55,730 nt of DNA from Klenkia marina (GCF_900101025.1 NZ_FMUH01000010.1:1-55730), one strand, 5' to 3'; positions 8,690 through 17,508 are shown, counted from the stretch's first letter. Program-made: numbers and translations. The notes: generated by a model not told the origin, from the letters alone.

Positions 8690-11058
8690 CGGAGACCCAG
8701 CCCGTGCAGTGGCTGACGCCGGACACCCCGGTCGACCTGTCCAACTGCGAACGCGAACCCATCCACGTCCCCGGCAGCATCCAGCCCCGGGGCGTGCTCA
8801 TCGCGGTCAGCGAGCCCGACCTCGTCGTCGAGCAGGTCTCGGCGAACCTGGCCGACGTCACGGGCATGCCGTGGGAGCAGGCGCTGGGCCGGTCGCTGGC
8901 CGAGGTGCTCGGCACGGTGCCGGCCCAGGCGGTGGCCCGCAGCGCGTCGGCCTTCGGCGACCTGCGCGAGCGCAACCCGGTCGAGCTGACCCTCGACCTC
9001 GACGGCACCCCGGTGCCGGTCGACGCGATCCTGCACCGCGCCGTGCACGGCCCGGCCGGGGCGACCACCCACCCCGGGGAGGGCGTCGGCACGCCTCCGG
9101 CGACCAGCCTGGTGGTCGAGCTCGAACCGGCGATCGGCCCGCGCCCCTTCAGCTTCCCGAACACCTACCAGGCGGTGCGCAGCACGATCGCCGAGCTCAA
9201 CCGCACCACGGACCTGCAGGAGCTGTACGACATCACGGTGCAGGCGGTGCGCAACCTCACCGGCTTCGACCGCGTGATGCTCTACCGCTACGACGCCGAG
9301 TACAACGGCGAGGTCGTCGCCGAGGCCCAGCACGGCGGTCTCGACACCTTCCTCGGCCTGCACTACCCGGCCTCCGACATCCCCGCGCAGGCCCGCGCGC
9401 TGTACGAGAAGAACTGGATCCGGCTGATCTCGGAGGTGCCGTACACGCCCTCCCCCATCCACCCGGTCGACCACCCCGCCACCGGCCAGCCGCTGGACCT
9501 CACCTTCTCGACGCTGCGCAGCGTCTCCCCGATCCACGTCGAGTACCTGGTCAACATGGGCGTGACCTCCTCGATGTCGCTGTCGCTGCTGCGCGACGAC
9601 AAGCTCTGGGGCCTCATCGCCTGCCACCACTACAGCGGCCCGCACGCCCCGCCCTACGCCACCCGGGCGGCCGCGGAGTTCCTCGGCTCGACCCTCTCGC
9701 TGCGCCTGGTCGACCGGGCCGCCGAGGAGGAGGTGCGCCGCGCCCTCCGGGCCCGGTCGACCCTGGCCTGGCTGACCGCAGCCACCCTCGACGAGGACCG
9801 CCCGCTGGCCGACGCGCTGCTGGGCACCCCCGACCTGCTCGACCTCGTCGACGCCGACACGGTCGTGGTCGACCTGCAGGGGCACTCCGCCGTGCGCGGT
9901 GCCCCGCTGGACGCCGAGGTGCACGCCGCGGTGGCCGACTGGGCCGCCGACCGGGGCGCCGAGGTGGCCTCCACCGAGAGCCTGGTGCACGACGCGCCCG
10001 AGCTCGGCGTGCCCACCGAGGTCGCGTGCGGGGCGCTGGTCGTGCCGCTGCCCGACGGCCAGTACGTGCTGTGGGCCCGGCAGGAGAAGATCCGCACCGT
10101 CGAGTGGGGCGGCGACCCCTCCCGCAAGGCCGAGGTGGTGGTCGAGGGCGACCACGTGCGGATCTCCCCGCGCAAGTCCTTCGCCCGCTGGGAGGAGACC
10201 GTGCGCGGCCGGTCCGAGCCGTGGACCGGGGCCGAGCTGGGCGAGGCCAAGGAGCTGCGGCACAACCTGCTCGAGGCGCTGTACGCCCGGTCGCGCCGAG
10301 TCGCGCGCACCGCCGAGACGCTGCAGCGCAGCATGCTGTCCGAGCCGGCCCAGCCCGACCACCTGCAGATGGCGGTGCGCTACGTGCCGGCCGCCCGCGA
10401 GGCCCAGGTCGGCGGTGACTGGTACGACGTGTTCACCCAGCCCGACGGGGCGACCGTGCTGGTCATCGGCGACGTCGTGGGCCACGACACCGAGGCCGCC
10501 GCGGTCATGGGGCAGCTGCGCGGTGTGCTGCGCGGCATCGCCTACGACAGCGACGCCGGCCCGGCCGAGGTGCTCGCCCGGCTCGACCGGGCCATCGCCG
10601 GCCTGCGCATCGACGCGATGGCCTCGGTGCTGGTGGCCCGGCTGGAGCAGACCGGCGACGAGTTCGACGAGGGCGTGACCCGCGTCGTGTGGTCCAACGC
10701 CGGCCACCTGCCGCCCGTGGTGCTGGACCCCGACGGCTCGACGCGACTGCTGACCACCGCCACCCCCGACCTCCTGCTGGGCGTCCACCCGCAGATCAGG
10801 CGCCAGCAGCACGAGGCCGAGGTGCCCCGCGGATCCACCGTGCTGCTCTACACCGACGGCCTGGTCGAGCGCCGCGACCAGGTCTTCGACGAGGGCATCA
10901 CGGCCCTGCAGCACCAGCTGACCGAGCTGTCGGGCCAGCCGGTGGAGCAGCTCGTCGACGGCCTGCTGAGCACGCTGCTGCCCGAGCGGGCCGAGGACGA
11001 CGTCGCGCTCGTCGCCGTCCGGCTGCACCGCCAGGACCGCCCGCGCCCCGACCGCTGA
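8686..11058 (+). CDS. Bacteriophytochrome fused to a SpoIIE/PP2C phosphatase
   Basis: I choose ATG 8686, with CGGAGG at 8671-8676, giving 790 residues. The N-terminal PAS region has the chromophore-binding Cys at residue 21 (LSNCERE) and GSIQPRG, where most bacteriophytochromes have His instead of this Arg. The GAF domain carries PASDIPAQARALY (DIP Asp about 231) and LIACHHY (His about 314). A PHY domain runs to about 520. Instead of a histidine kinase, the C terminus is a SpoIIE-type phosphatase (550-790): GGDWYDVF, IGDVVGHD, SNAGHLPP, YTDGLVERRD and DDVALVAVRL keep the metal-binding Asp residues. It should sense red/far-red light with biliverdin and dephosphorylate an anti-anti-sigma-like partner. 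Confidence 0.93.
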   Translation: MTETQPVQWLTPDTPVDLSNCEREPIHVPGSIQPRGVLIAVSEPDLVVEQVSANLADVTGMPWEQALGRSLAEVLGTVPAQAVARSASAFGDLRERNPVELTLDLDGTPVPVDAILHRAVHGPAGATTHPGEGVGTPPATSLVVELEPAIGPRPFSFPNTYQAVRSTIAELNRTTDLQELYDITVQAVRNLTGFDRVMLYRYDAEYNGEVVAEAQHGGLDTFLGLHYPASDIPAQARALYEKNWIRLISEVPYTPSPIHPVDHPATGQPLDLTFSTLRSVSPIHVEYLVNMGVTSSMSLSLLRDDKLWGLIACHHYSGPHAPPYATRAAAEFLGSTLSLRLVDRAAEEEVRRALRARSTLAWLTAATLDEDRPLADALLGTPDLLDLVDADTVVVDLQGHSAVRGAPLDAEVHAAVADWAADRGAEVASTESLVHDAPELGVPTEVACGALVVPLPDGQYVLWARQEKIRTVEWGGDPSRKAEVVVEGDHVRISPRKSFARWEETVRGRSEPWTGAELGEAKELRHNLLEALYARSRRVARTAETLQRSMLSEPAQPDHLQMAVRYVPAAREAQVGGDWYDVFTQPDGATVLVIGDVVGHDTEAAAVMGQLRGVLRGIAYDSDAGPAEVLARLDRAIAGLRIDAMASVLVARLEQTGDEFDEGVTRVVWSNAGHLPPVVLDPDGSTRLLTTATPDLLLGVHPQIRRQQHEAEVPRGSTVLLYTDGLVERRDQVFDEGITALQHQLTELSGQPVEQLVDGLLSTLLPERAEDDVALVAVRLHRQDRPRPDR

Positions 11059-11059
11059 G

Positions 11060-12100
11060 TCACGCCGCCGCCGTGCCGAGCGTGGTCAGCAGCTCGCGCA
11101 CAGCGGTGCGGCCGGCCCGGTTGGCCCCGATGGTCGACGCCGAGGGTCCGTAGCCCACCAGGTGCAGGCGTGGCTCGCCCACCACCCGGGTGCCCTCGAC
11201 GGCGATGCCGCCGCCGGGGGCGCGCAGGTGCAGCGGGGCGAGGTGGTCCAGCGCCGCGCGGAAACCGGTGGCCCACAGCACGACGTCGACGTCCAGGCTG
11301 CGGGCGGGGTCGTCCCACGCCACCCCGGTCGGGGTCATCCGGGCGAACGCCGGCAGCGGGTCGAGCAGGCCGCGCTCACGCCCCCGCAGGACCTCGGGCG
11401 TCACGGGCAGGCCGGTCACCGAGACGACGCTGCCCGGCGGCAGGCCGGCCCGGACCCGCTCGTCGACCAGCGCGACGGCGGCGCGCCCGGCGTCGGGGTC
11501 GAAGTCGGTGCTCCGCCACACCGGCGGGCGCCGGGTCACCCACGTGGTGCGGGTGACCTCGGCGATCTCCAGCAGCAGCTGCAGCGCCGAGATCCCGCCG
11601 CCCACCACCAGCACGTGCTGACCCGCGAACGCCGCCGCCCCCGGGTACTGCGCGGCGTGCAGCTGCTGGCCGCCGAAGGTCTCCCGCCCCGGGTAGGCGG
11701 GCCAGAACGGCCGGGTCCAGGTGCCGGTCGCGTTGACCAACCCGCGCGCCGTCCACGGCCCGGCGGTGGTGCCCAGCGCGAAGCCGTCGTCGGTGCGGGT
11801 CACCCGGCGGACGGCGACCGGGCGGCGCACCGGCAGCGCGAAGTGCCGCTCGTACTCGGCGAAGTAGCGCGCCAACACCACCGAGGCCTTCTCCTCGGGG
11901 TCGCCGGTGAGCGGTAGGCCGGGCAGGTCGGCGATGCCGTTGGCCCGCTCCAGCCGCAGCGAGTCCCAGCGGTGCTGCCAGGCCCCGCCGGGTGCGGCGT
12001 CGGCGTCGAGCACGACGAAGTCGGCCCCGGCCCGCTGCAGGTGGTGGGCCGCCGAGAGCCCGGCCTGACCGGCCCCGATGACCACCACGTCCGCGTGCAC
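11060..12100 (-). CDS. FAD/NAD(P)-binding oxidoreductase, flavin monooxygenase-like
   Basis: A 346-residue flavoprotein of the CzcO/flavin-containing monooxygenase type. The FAD Rossmann motif VIGAGQAGLSAAHHLQRAG is at residues 6-24. The second, NADPH-binding motif VLVVGGGISALQLLLEIAE is near the middle, and LWATGFRAALDHL near the end matches the ATG motif of the family. The start is GTG 12100 without a clear ribosome binding site. It follows the methyltransferase gene by 28 bases on the same strand and its stop is next to the end of the convergent phytochrome gene. Substrate unknown; it could be an FMO, an N-hydroxylase or a trimethylamine-type enzyme. Confidence 0.82.
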   Translation of the reverse strand: MHADVVVIGAGQAGLSAAHHLQRAGADFVVLDADAAPGGAWQHRWDSLRLERANGIADLPGLPLTGDPEEKASVVLARYFAEYERHFALPVRRPVAVRRVTRTDDGFALGTTAGPWTARGLVNATGTWTRPFWPAYPGRETFGGQQLHAAQYPGAAAFAGQHVLVVGGGISALQLLLEIAEVTRTTWVTRRPPVWRSTDFDPDAGRAAVALVDERVRAGLPPGSVVSVTGLPVTPEVLRGRERGLLDPLPAFARMTPTGVAWDDPARSLDVDVVLWATGFRAALDHLAPLHLRAPGGGIAVEGTRVVGEPRLHLVGYGPSASTIGANRAGRTAVRELLTTLGTAAA

Positions 12101-12128
12101 ACCCGGCTGAACACCCCGGGTGGGCCGG

Positions 12129-12872
12129 TCATGCCCCGCGGTCGGCCACCACCAGCACCGGCTGGACGTCGCCGGAGGCCACCAGCGCGCCCATGCGGGC
12201 CGACTGCTCGTCCGCCCGGGCCCACCGGGGGTCCGCGCCGTGCCTCCGTGCCACCTCGGCCTCGACGGCGTCGACGGCCTCCGCCCAGGCCGGCGGGTTG
12301 TCGTGCAGGTCGGCGACCGCCCGGTCGCGCACCGCGAAGCCGGCGGCGGTCAGCAGGTCGTCGAGCCCGTCGGCGGCGGGGAAGGAGTTGCCCTCCGGCG
12401 GCGCCGTGCGCAGCGGCCCGGTCTGCGCGAACACCAACAGGCCCAGCCGGCCACCGGGGACGAGCACCCGGTGCAGCTCGCGCAGCGCGGCGGCCTTGTC
12501 CGGCAGGGTGCACAGCACGCCCAGGCACCAGGCGGCCTCGGCGGTGCCGTCGGCCAGCGGCAGCGCCTGCGCGTCGCCGAGCACGGTGGGCAGGCCGAAC
12601 AACCGCCGCGAGGCGTGCACCGCCCCGGCCATCGGCTCGACGCACACCGGCTGCACCTGGCGCTCGCCGGCCAACCACGCCGCGGGCCCGCCCACGCCGG
12701 CGCCGGAGTCGATCAACCGCGTCCCCGGGCGCAGGTCGAGCCGGTCGGCCAACCAGCTCAACGAGCCCACGCTGCCCGACCCGCGGCAGCCGGCGGGGAC
12801 GGCGTGCCCGGGTCCCAGCGCCCGGGCCGCCTCCTCCGTCCAGGCGGCCACGACGTCGAACTCGTCGTCCAT
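12129..12872 (-). CDS. Class I SAM-dependent methyltransferase
   Basis: A 247-residue methyltransferase. Motif I is LIDSGAGVGGPAAWL (AdoMet glycine loop, about residues 46-60). It is followed by the acidic stretch VCVEPM, the post-motif LGDAQALPLADGTAEAAWCLGVL, and LREVHRVLVPGG-like LRELHRVLVPGGRLGLL. This is the UbiE/Erg6-like small-molecule class. ATG 12872 is used; GTG 12881 is an equally possible start, preceded by GGACGGGG. It is probably cotranscribed with the flavoprotein downstream. The target is not evident. Confidence 0.8.
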   Translation of the reverse strand: MDDEFDVVAAWTEEAARALGPGHAVPAGCRGSGSVGSLSWLADRLDLRPGTRLIDSGAGVGGPAAWLAGERQVQPVCVEPMAGAVHASRRLFGLPTVLGDAQALPLADGTAEAAWCLGVLCTLPDKAAALRELHRVLVPGGRLGLLVFAQTGPLRTAPPEGNSFPAADGLDDLLTAAGFAVRDRAVADLHDNPPAWAEAVDAVEAEVARRHGADPRWARADEQSARMGALVASGDVQPVLVVADRGA

Positions 12873-12969
12873 CGCGCTCACGGCGTCCACCCCGTCCTGT
12901 CGTGCACCGCGCACCCCGGCGGCGTCGTCGACACCGGCTGCCCGCCGTGCGGGGGTGTCAATCCCCACG

Positions 12970-12981
12970 GGGAACGTTCCC
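12970..12981. promoter_or_regulatory. 12-base palindrome GGGAACGTTCCC
   Basis: A perfect inverted repeat lies in the 183-base gap between the divergent methyltransferase (start about 12872) and anti-sigma-like kinase (start 13065). Its position between two divergent genes suits an operator. No other copy was noticed in the window. Confidence 0.35.
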
Positions 12982-13064
12982 GGTCGGATGTGTGCGGCGG
13001 CTTCTGCGGGGCACAACGAGCGCAGGTCGACCAGCAAGGGTCGACCGGTGGAGCGGGGGACGTC

Positions 13065-14006
13065 GTGGCGCTGGAGGGGTACCGGCACGTCGCCGGTACC
13101 GGTGGACCCGATGCGTCCTCCGGTGCCGCGTTGCTGCCTGCGCTGCGCGCCGGGCTCGCCGCCGGGTCGCCCGTGGTGCTCGCCTGCTCCTCCGAGCTGC
13201 GAGCCGGGCTGGAGACGGAGCTGACCGGCGACCCCGTGCACGTGATCGACCCCGACGAGCTGGCCGGCCGGGCACCCGACGCGCTGGCCGGCTACACCGC
13301 CCTGCTGGACCGGCTCTCCCTCGACGGCAGCCGGCTGCAGCTGGTGACCGACAGCGTGTGCCAGGCGAAGGCCGGAGTGGTGGCCTGGCTGCAGACCGAG
13401 GCACTGCTCAACCACGTGCTCGCCGACCGGGCGGTCGACCACTACTGCGTGGTGGACCCGCGCCAGCTCGGCGACGACCTGCCCACCGCGCTGGCCTGCC
13501 ACCCCCTCCGGCTCGCCGACGGCAGCCCCGCCGTCAACCCCGGTTTCCGCGAACCCGCCGAGGTGCTCCGGTCGCTGTGGACCGATCCCGGCCCCGACCC
13601 CGTCGAGGCCACCCCGCCGACCCTCTCGATCGACGACGTCGGGAGCATGCGCGAGCTGCGGCGCGCCCTCACCGCCAGCCTGGCCGACGGCCCCCTGCAC
13701 CCCGACGAGGCCGAGGACCTGGTGCTGGCCATCGACGAGGTGGTGTCCAACGCCGCCGAGCACGGCGTCCCCCCGGTCGACGTCCGGCTGTGGGTGACCG
13801 CGCAGCGGGTGCTGTGCGCCGTCGCCGACCGCGGGGCGGGGTTCGACGAGCCGCTGGCCGGCTACGGCCCCGCCCACGGCACGGACCTCAGCGTCGGCGG
13901 GATGGGCCTGTGGCTGGCCCGGCGGGCGGTCGACCGCATGACCACGAGCCCGCTGGACGGCGGCGACGGCTGCGTCGTCCGGCTGACCATCGACCCCCGG
14001 CGCTAG
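13065..14006 (+). CDS. MEDS-type sensor with HATPase anti-sigma kinase domain
   Basis: A 313-residue protein started by GTG 13065 behind GAGCGGGGGA. The N-terminal ~190 residues (YRHVAGTGG..., then PVVLACSSELRAGL and NPGFREPAEVL) resemble the MEDS/DcmR sensory domain seen ahead of anti-sigma kinases in actinobacteria. The C terminus is an RsbW-like HATPase: N box AIDEVVSNAAEHG (about 222-234), G1 box ADRGAGF and G2 box GGMGLWLARRAVD. Such proteins bind sigma factors or phosphorylate anti-anti-sigma factors in partner-switching pathways. A SpoIIE phosphatase is encoded 2 kb upstream, but no STAS partner lies in the window. The MEDS call is weaker than the HATPase call. Confidence 0.8.
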   Translation: MALEGYRHVAGTGGPDASSGAALLPALRAGLAAGSPVVLACSSELRAGLETELTGDPVHVIDPDELAGRAPDALAGYTALLDRLSLDGSRLQLVTDSVCQAKAGVVAWLQTEALLNHVLADRAVDHYCVVDPRQLGDDLPTALACHPLRLADGSPAVNPGFREPAEVLRSLWTDPGPDPVEATPPTLSIDDVGSMRELRRALTASLADGPLHPDEAEDLVLAIDEVVSNAAEHGVPPVDVRLWVTAQRVLCAVADRGAGFDEPLAGYGPAHGTDLSVGGMGLWLARRAVDRMTTSPLDGGDGCVVRLTIDPRR

Positions 14007-14533
14007 CCGGCGAGCAGGCCCGTCGCCTCGATCAACCGGGCCTGCTCCCGGCACCACGGCGACCAGGCGTCGCCCTCGGTGTCCTGCCGGGCGCGGAAGG
14101 CGGCCCAGTCGAGCACCTCCCACTCCCCCACCTCGCCGGCCGCGGGCACCGGCTCGCCGTGGAAGACGCCCAGGTAGACGGGGCAGATCTCGTTCTCGAC
14201 GATGCCGAGCAGCTCGGCGCGGTAGCGGTAGTCCGGCAACGCGGGCCGCAGGTCGGACACCCGCAGCCCCAGCTCGTCGGACGCGCGACGGGCGATCGCG
14301 TCGGCGTCGGCCTCGCCCGGGCCGGGGTGCCCGCAGACGGTGTTGGTCCACATGCCGGGGAAGGTCTGCTTGTCCAGGGCTCGGCGGGTCACCAGCAGCC
14401 GGCCCTCGGCGTCGAAGAGGTAGGCCGAGAAGGCGCGGTGCAGCGGCGTCTCGCCGTGGTGCACCAGGGGCTTCGGCATCACGCCGATCTGCTGGTTGTC
14501 GTCGTCCACCAGCACGATGAGTTCTTCCGGCAC
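14003..14533 (-). CDS. idi: Isopentenyl-diphosphate delta-isomerase, type I
   Basis: This 176-residue Nudix-fold enzyme interconverts IPP and DMAPP for isoprenoid synthesis. The active-site Cys is in NTVCGHP and the catalytic Glu in IVENEICPVYLG. The metal-binding Nudix-like region GHPGPGEADADAIARRASDELG is intact in order (His, Glu, Glu). The N terminus ELIVLVDDDNQQIGVMPK is typical. It overlaps the stop of the convergent kinase gene by four bases. No carotenoid or terpene genes adjoin it here. Confidence 0.95.
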   Translation of the reverse strand: MPEELIVLVDDDNQQIGVMPKPLVHHGETPLHRAFSAYLFDAEGRLLVTRRALDKQTFPGMWTNTVCGHPGPGEADADAIARRASDELGLRVSDLRPALPDYRYRAELLGIVENEICPVYLGVFHGEPVPAAGEVGEWEVLDWAAFRARQDTEGDAWSPWCREQARLIEATGLLAG

Positions 14534-14543
14534 GTGCCCCAGG

Positions 14544-15611
14544 CTAGGCGTCGAAGTCCACGGTCACCTCGGCGGACACGGGCAGGGTCTGGCAGGTGAG
14601 CACGTAGCCCTTGGCGACCTCGTCGGGGTCCAGGGCGTAGTTGCGCCGCATCTCGACCTCGCCGGAGGTGACCTTGGCCCGGCAGGTGCCGCAGACCCCG
14701 CCCTTGCAGGCGAAGGGGAGGTCCGAGCGCACCTGCTGCGCGCTGTCGAGCACGGGCACGCCCTGCTCGAGGGCCAGCGTGGTCGAGCGGCCGTCGAGCA
14801 CGATCGTCACCTGGCTGGAGGGGCCGTCGACGGTCTGCTCGTCGCCGCGCACCGGCTCCGGCGGGGCGTCGTCGACGAAGAACAGCTCCTGGTGCACCCG
14901 CTCGCGCGGCACGCCGAGCTCGGCGAGCAGGTCGCGGGCCTCGGTGACCATGCCGTGCGGCCCGCACAGCCACCAGTGCTCGACCTCGGGGACGTCGACC
15001 AGCGCGCCGACCAGGGTGCGCAGCCGCTCGCCGTCGAGCCGGCCGCTGGTGACCTCGGCGTCGCGGGGCTCGCGGGAGAGCACGTGCACCAGCTGCAGCC
15101 GCTGCCCGTAGCGGTCCTTCAGGTCGGCCAGCTCGTCGGCGAACATCACCGTGTTGGTGCGCCGGTTGCCGTAGAACACCGTGACCGTGGACTCGCCGTC
15201 GCGCAGCACCGACCCGGCCAGGCTCAGCGCCGGGGTGATCCCCGACCCGGCGACGACGAACACGTGGTCGGCCGGGGTGGACACGTCGGCGGTGAAGGTG
15301 CCGCTCGGCGGCAGGACGTCGATCTGCTGGCCGGGGCGCACCTCGTTGACCAGCCAGGCCGAGAAGTAGCCACCGGGCACCTCGCGGACGCCGACCCGCG
15401 GCGCCTCGCCCACCGGCGCGCAGATGGAGTACGAACGGCGCTCGTCGCGGTCGCCGTCCACCCGGCGCAGCGTGAGCGCCTGCCCGGGGGCGAAGGCGTA
15501 GTCCTCGGCGAGGTGGTCGGGCACGTCGAAGGTGACCGCGACGGCGTCGTCGGTGAGCTGCTCGACCCGGGCCACCGTCAGCGGGTGGAAGGTCGGACGG
15601 GTGCGCGCCAC
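14544..15611 (-). CDS. paaE: Phenylacetyl-CoA epoxidase reductase subunit PaaE
   Basis: A 355-residue iron-sulfur flavoprotein that passes electrons from NADPH to the PaaABCD oxygenase. The N-terminal ferredoxin-NADP reductase part has RRSYSICAP (FAD) and VAGSGITPALSL (NADPH), and the C terminus is a plant-type 2Fe-2S ferredoxin with CKGGVCGTC and a final Cys in VLTCQT. GTG 15611 overlaps the TAG of paaD by one base, so translation is coupled. It is the last gene of the paaABCDE run. Confidence 0.95.
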   Translation of the reverse strand: MARTRPTFHPLTVARVEQLTDDAVAVTFDVPDHLAEDYAFAPGQALTLRRVDGDRDERRSYSICAPVGEAPRVGVREVPGGYFSAWLVNEVRPGQQIDVLPPSGTFTADVSTPADHVFVVAGSGITPALSLAGSVLRDGESTVTVFYGNRRTNTVMFADELADLKDRYGQRLQLVHVLSREPRDAEVTSGRLDGERLRTLVGALVDVPEVEHWWLCGPHGMVTEARDLLAELGVPRERVHQELFFVDDAPPEPVRGDEQTVDGPSSQVTIVLDGRSTTLALEQGVPVLDSAQQVRSDLPFACKGGVCGTCRAKVTSGEVEMRRNYALDPDEVAKGYVLTCQTLPVSAEVTVDFDA

Positions 15612-16108
15612 TAGATCTCCTTGACGTGCTCGAACGGTTCTCGGCAGGTGCGGCAGCGGCGCAGCGCCTTGCAGGCGGTGCCGCTGAACTCGCTGAGCTC
15701 CTCCGTGTCGGCCGAGCCGCACAGCGGGCAGGTGGCCGTCCGGCGGGTGGGTCCGAGGTTCAGCGGGATCGGCCCGGTGTGCCTCGTGGCCGCGCCGGGC
15801 GGCGCGATGCCGCCCGCGGCGAGCTTGCGGCGGCCCTCGTCGCTGATCCAGTCGGTGGACCACGGCGGGGACAGCACGGTGCGGACGTCGACGTCGGCGA
15901 ACCCGGCCCGGTGCAGCGCGTGCACGAGGTCGGCGCGCATGACGCCCATCGCCGGGCAGCCCGAGTAGGTGGGCGTGATCTCGACGACCACCTGCTCGCC
16001 CTCGGTGCGCACGTCGCGCAGCACCCCGAGGTCGGCCAGCGTGAGCATGGGCAGCTCGGGGTCGGTGACGGTCTCGGCGACCGCCCGCGGGTCGGTCAGC
16101 GTGCTCAC
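15611..16108 (-). CDS. paaD: PaaD, Fe-S cluster maturation component of phenylacetyl-CoA epoxidase
   Basis: A 165-residue protein with a DUF59/MIP18-like domain (DPELPMLTLADLGVLRDV, then ITPTYSGCPAMGVM). The C-terminal zinc-like module has CPLCGSADTEELS and CRTCREPF. In other bacteria PaaD is needed for epoxidase activity and is thought to serve Fe-S or di-iron assembly. GTG 16108 lies seven bases after the paaC stop. It is full length. Confidence 0.93.
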   Translation of the reverse strand: MSTLTDPRAVAETVTDPELPMLTLADLGVLRDVRTEGEQVVVEITPTYSGCPAMGVMRADLVHALHRAGFADVDVRTVLSPPWSTDWISDEGRRKLAAGGIAPPGAATRHTGPIPLNLGPTRRTATCPLCGSADTEELSEFSGTACKALRRCRTCREPFEHVKEI

Positions 16109-16115
16109 GGCCGGC

Positions 16116-17027
16116 TCACCAGGTGGCCGCCGGGTGCTCGCGAGCCAGGCCCTGCAGGGTGGCCAGCAGGGGTGCCAGCTCGTCGGTGTGCTCCCCCGCG
16201 CGACCCGGGCTGGGCCGGTCGGCCGGCCACGACGGCACGGCCAGGGTGGCCCGCTCGACGACCATGGTGAGGACGTCGCGCACCTCGTCGCGGGTGGTCG
16301 CGGGGTCCACCGCCACGCCCTGCTCCACGAGTCGGCGCTCGACGTCGGTGGCGGTGAACAGGTCGGCGGTCAGCGGCCACACGGCGTCCACGGCCGCCTG
16401 CGCCCGGCGGTGGGACTCCTCGGTGCCGTCACCCAGGCGCAGCACCCAGCGCGCGGCGTGGTCGCGGTGGTAGGTCAGCTCGGGCACGCCCTTGGCCGCG
16501 ATCGCGCTGACCACCGGGTCGCGCGAGTCCCGCAGCCGGGCGAACAGGGCGAGCCGGGCGGTGCTGGCGACCAGCAGCCGCACCATGGTCTGCGCGAAGT
16601 CGCCGCCGTCGGTCTCGGCCAGGTGGTGGTTGACGAACTCGTCGGCGTCGCGGAAGTAGGCGAGCGCGTCCTCGTCGGGGATGGAGTCGGTCGCGTGCCG
16701 GCGGGACCTGCCGAGCACTCCGCAGCTGCCCGCGCGGGCCAGCAGCAGCCGGGCCTGGCCGAGCAGGTCCAGACCGCAGTTGGCGATCGCGACCTCCTCC
16801 TCGAGCTCGGGCGACCGGGTGGCCCACTCGGTGAGCCGCTGGCAGAGCACCAGGGCGTCGTCGCCCAGCATCAGGCAGTAGGCGCCCAGGTCGGCGGGGT
16901 CGACGCCGTCCGGGACGGTGGTGTCGACGCCGGCCAGCGGGTCGTCGAACCCGGTGCCGAACGCCCACTGGCCCTCGCCCCCGTGGGCGTGGTCCAACGC
17001 GTCGTAGACGGTCTCCTCGTGCGCCAT
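16116..17027 (-). CDS. paaC: Phenylacetyl-CoA epoxidase structural subunit PaaC
   Basis: A 303-residue ferritin-like helical subunit that stabilises the catalytic PaaA. It lacks a full di-iron centre in the family. Characteristic stretches are LGAYCLMLGDDALVLCQRL, ANCGLDLLGQARLLL, ADEFVNHHLAE and ELTYHRDHAARWVLRLGDG. The ATG at 17027 is separated from the paaB stop by 94 bases occupied mostly by repeat copy B. Confidence 0.95.
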   Translation of the reverse strand: MAHEETVYDALDHAHGGEGQWAFGTGFDDPLAGVDTTVPDGVDPADLGAYCLMLGDDALVLCQRLTEWATRSPELEEEVAIANCGLDLLGQARLLLARAGSCGVLGRSRRHATDSIPDEDALAYFRDADEFVNHHLAETDGGDFAQTMVRLLVASTARLALFARLRDSRDPVVSAIAAKGVPELTYHRDHAARWVLRLGDGTEESHRRAQAAVDAVWPLTADLFTATDVERRLVEQGVAVDPATTRDEVRDVLTMVVERATLAVPSWPADRPSPGRAGEHTDELAPLLATLQGLAREHPAATW

Positions 17028-17064
17028 GCCAACCGCACCTCTCTTCAGGTCGTGCCCAGCGGCC

Positions 17065-17121
17065 GGCCCCGTCTCAGGGCCCCGCGGCGAGCTTGCGAGT
17101 CGTGGGGGGAGACGGGGTCCT
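17065..17121 (-). repeat. Intercistronic stop-codon-adjacent repeat, copy B
   Basis: On the minus strand AGGACCCCGTCTC follows the paaB TGA directly and pairs with GAGACGGGGCC at the far end. One A is bulged and all other pairs match. The inner part has CCCCCC, CACGACTCGCAAGCTCGCCG and GGGG. It separates paaB from paaC inside the paa operon. Confidence 0.8.
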
Positions 17122-17508
17122 TCAGATATGCGGGACGTTCTCGGGGATCTCGTAGAACGTCGGGTGGCGGTAGACCTTGTCGCCGGACGGGGCGAACATA
17201 GGGTCCTTCTCGTCGGGGCTCGACGCGGTGATGTGGGACGCGCGTACCACCCAGATGCTCACGCCCTCGTTGCGGCGGGTGAACAGGTCGCGGGCGGCGT
17301 GCACGGCCATCTCGTCGTCGGGGGCGTGCAGCGAGCCGACGTGGACGTGGTTGAGCCCGCGCTTGCCGCGCACGAAGCACTCGTAGAGCGGCCAGTCCTT
17401 GCGGGCCGCCCCCGAGGGCGAGGGATGCGCACCGCTGGGGACCTCGGGGCTGGTCGGGACGGCCCCGTGCCCGCCCTCGGCGGTCGTCTCGGTCGTCGGG
17501 TCGCTCAT
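17122..17508 (-). CDS. paaB: Phenylacetyl-CoA epoxidase subunit PaaB
   Basis: This 128-residue small subunit links PaaAC dimers in the epoxidase complex. The core matches the family: [54 protein letters not shown] and [16 protein letters not shown]. The first ~35 residues form a longer Thr/Gly/Pro-rich leader than usual, so a later start cannot be excluded. ATG 17508 overlaps the paaA stop by four bases (ATGA). Confidence 0.93.
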   Translation of the reverse strand: MSDPTTETTAEGGHGAVPTSPEVPSGAHPSPSGAARKDWPLYECFVRGKRGLNHVHVGSLHAPDDEMAVHAARDLFTRRNEGVSIWVVRASHITASSPDEKDPMFAPSGDKVYRHPTFYEIPENVPHI

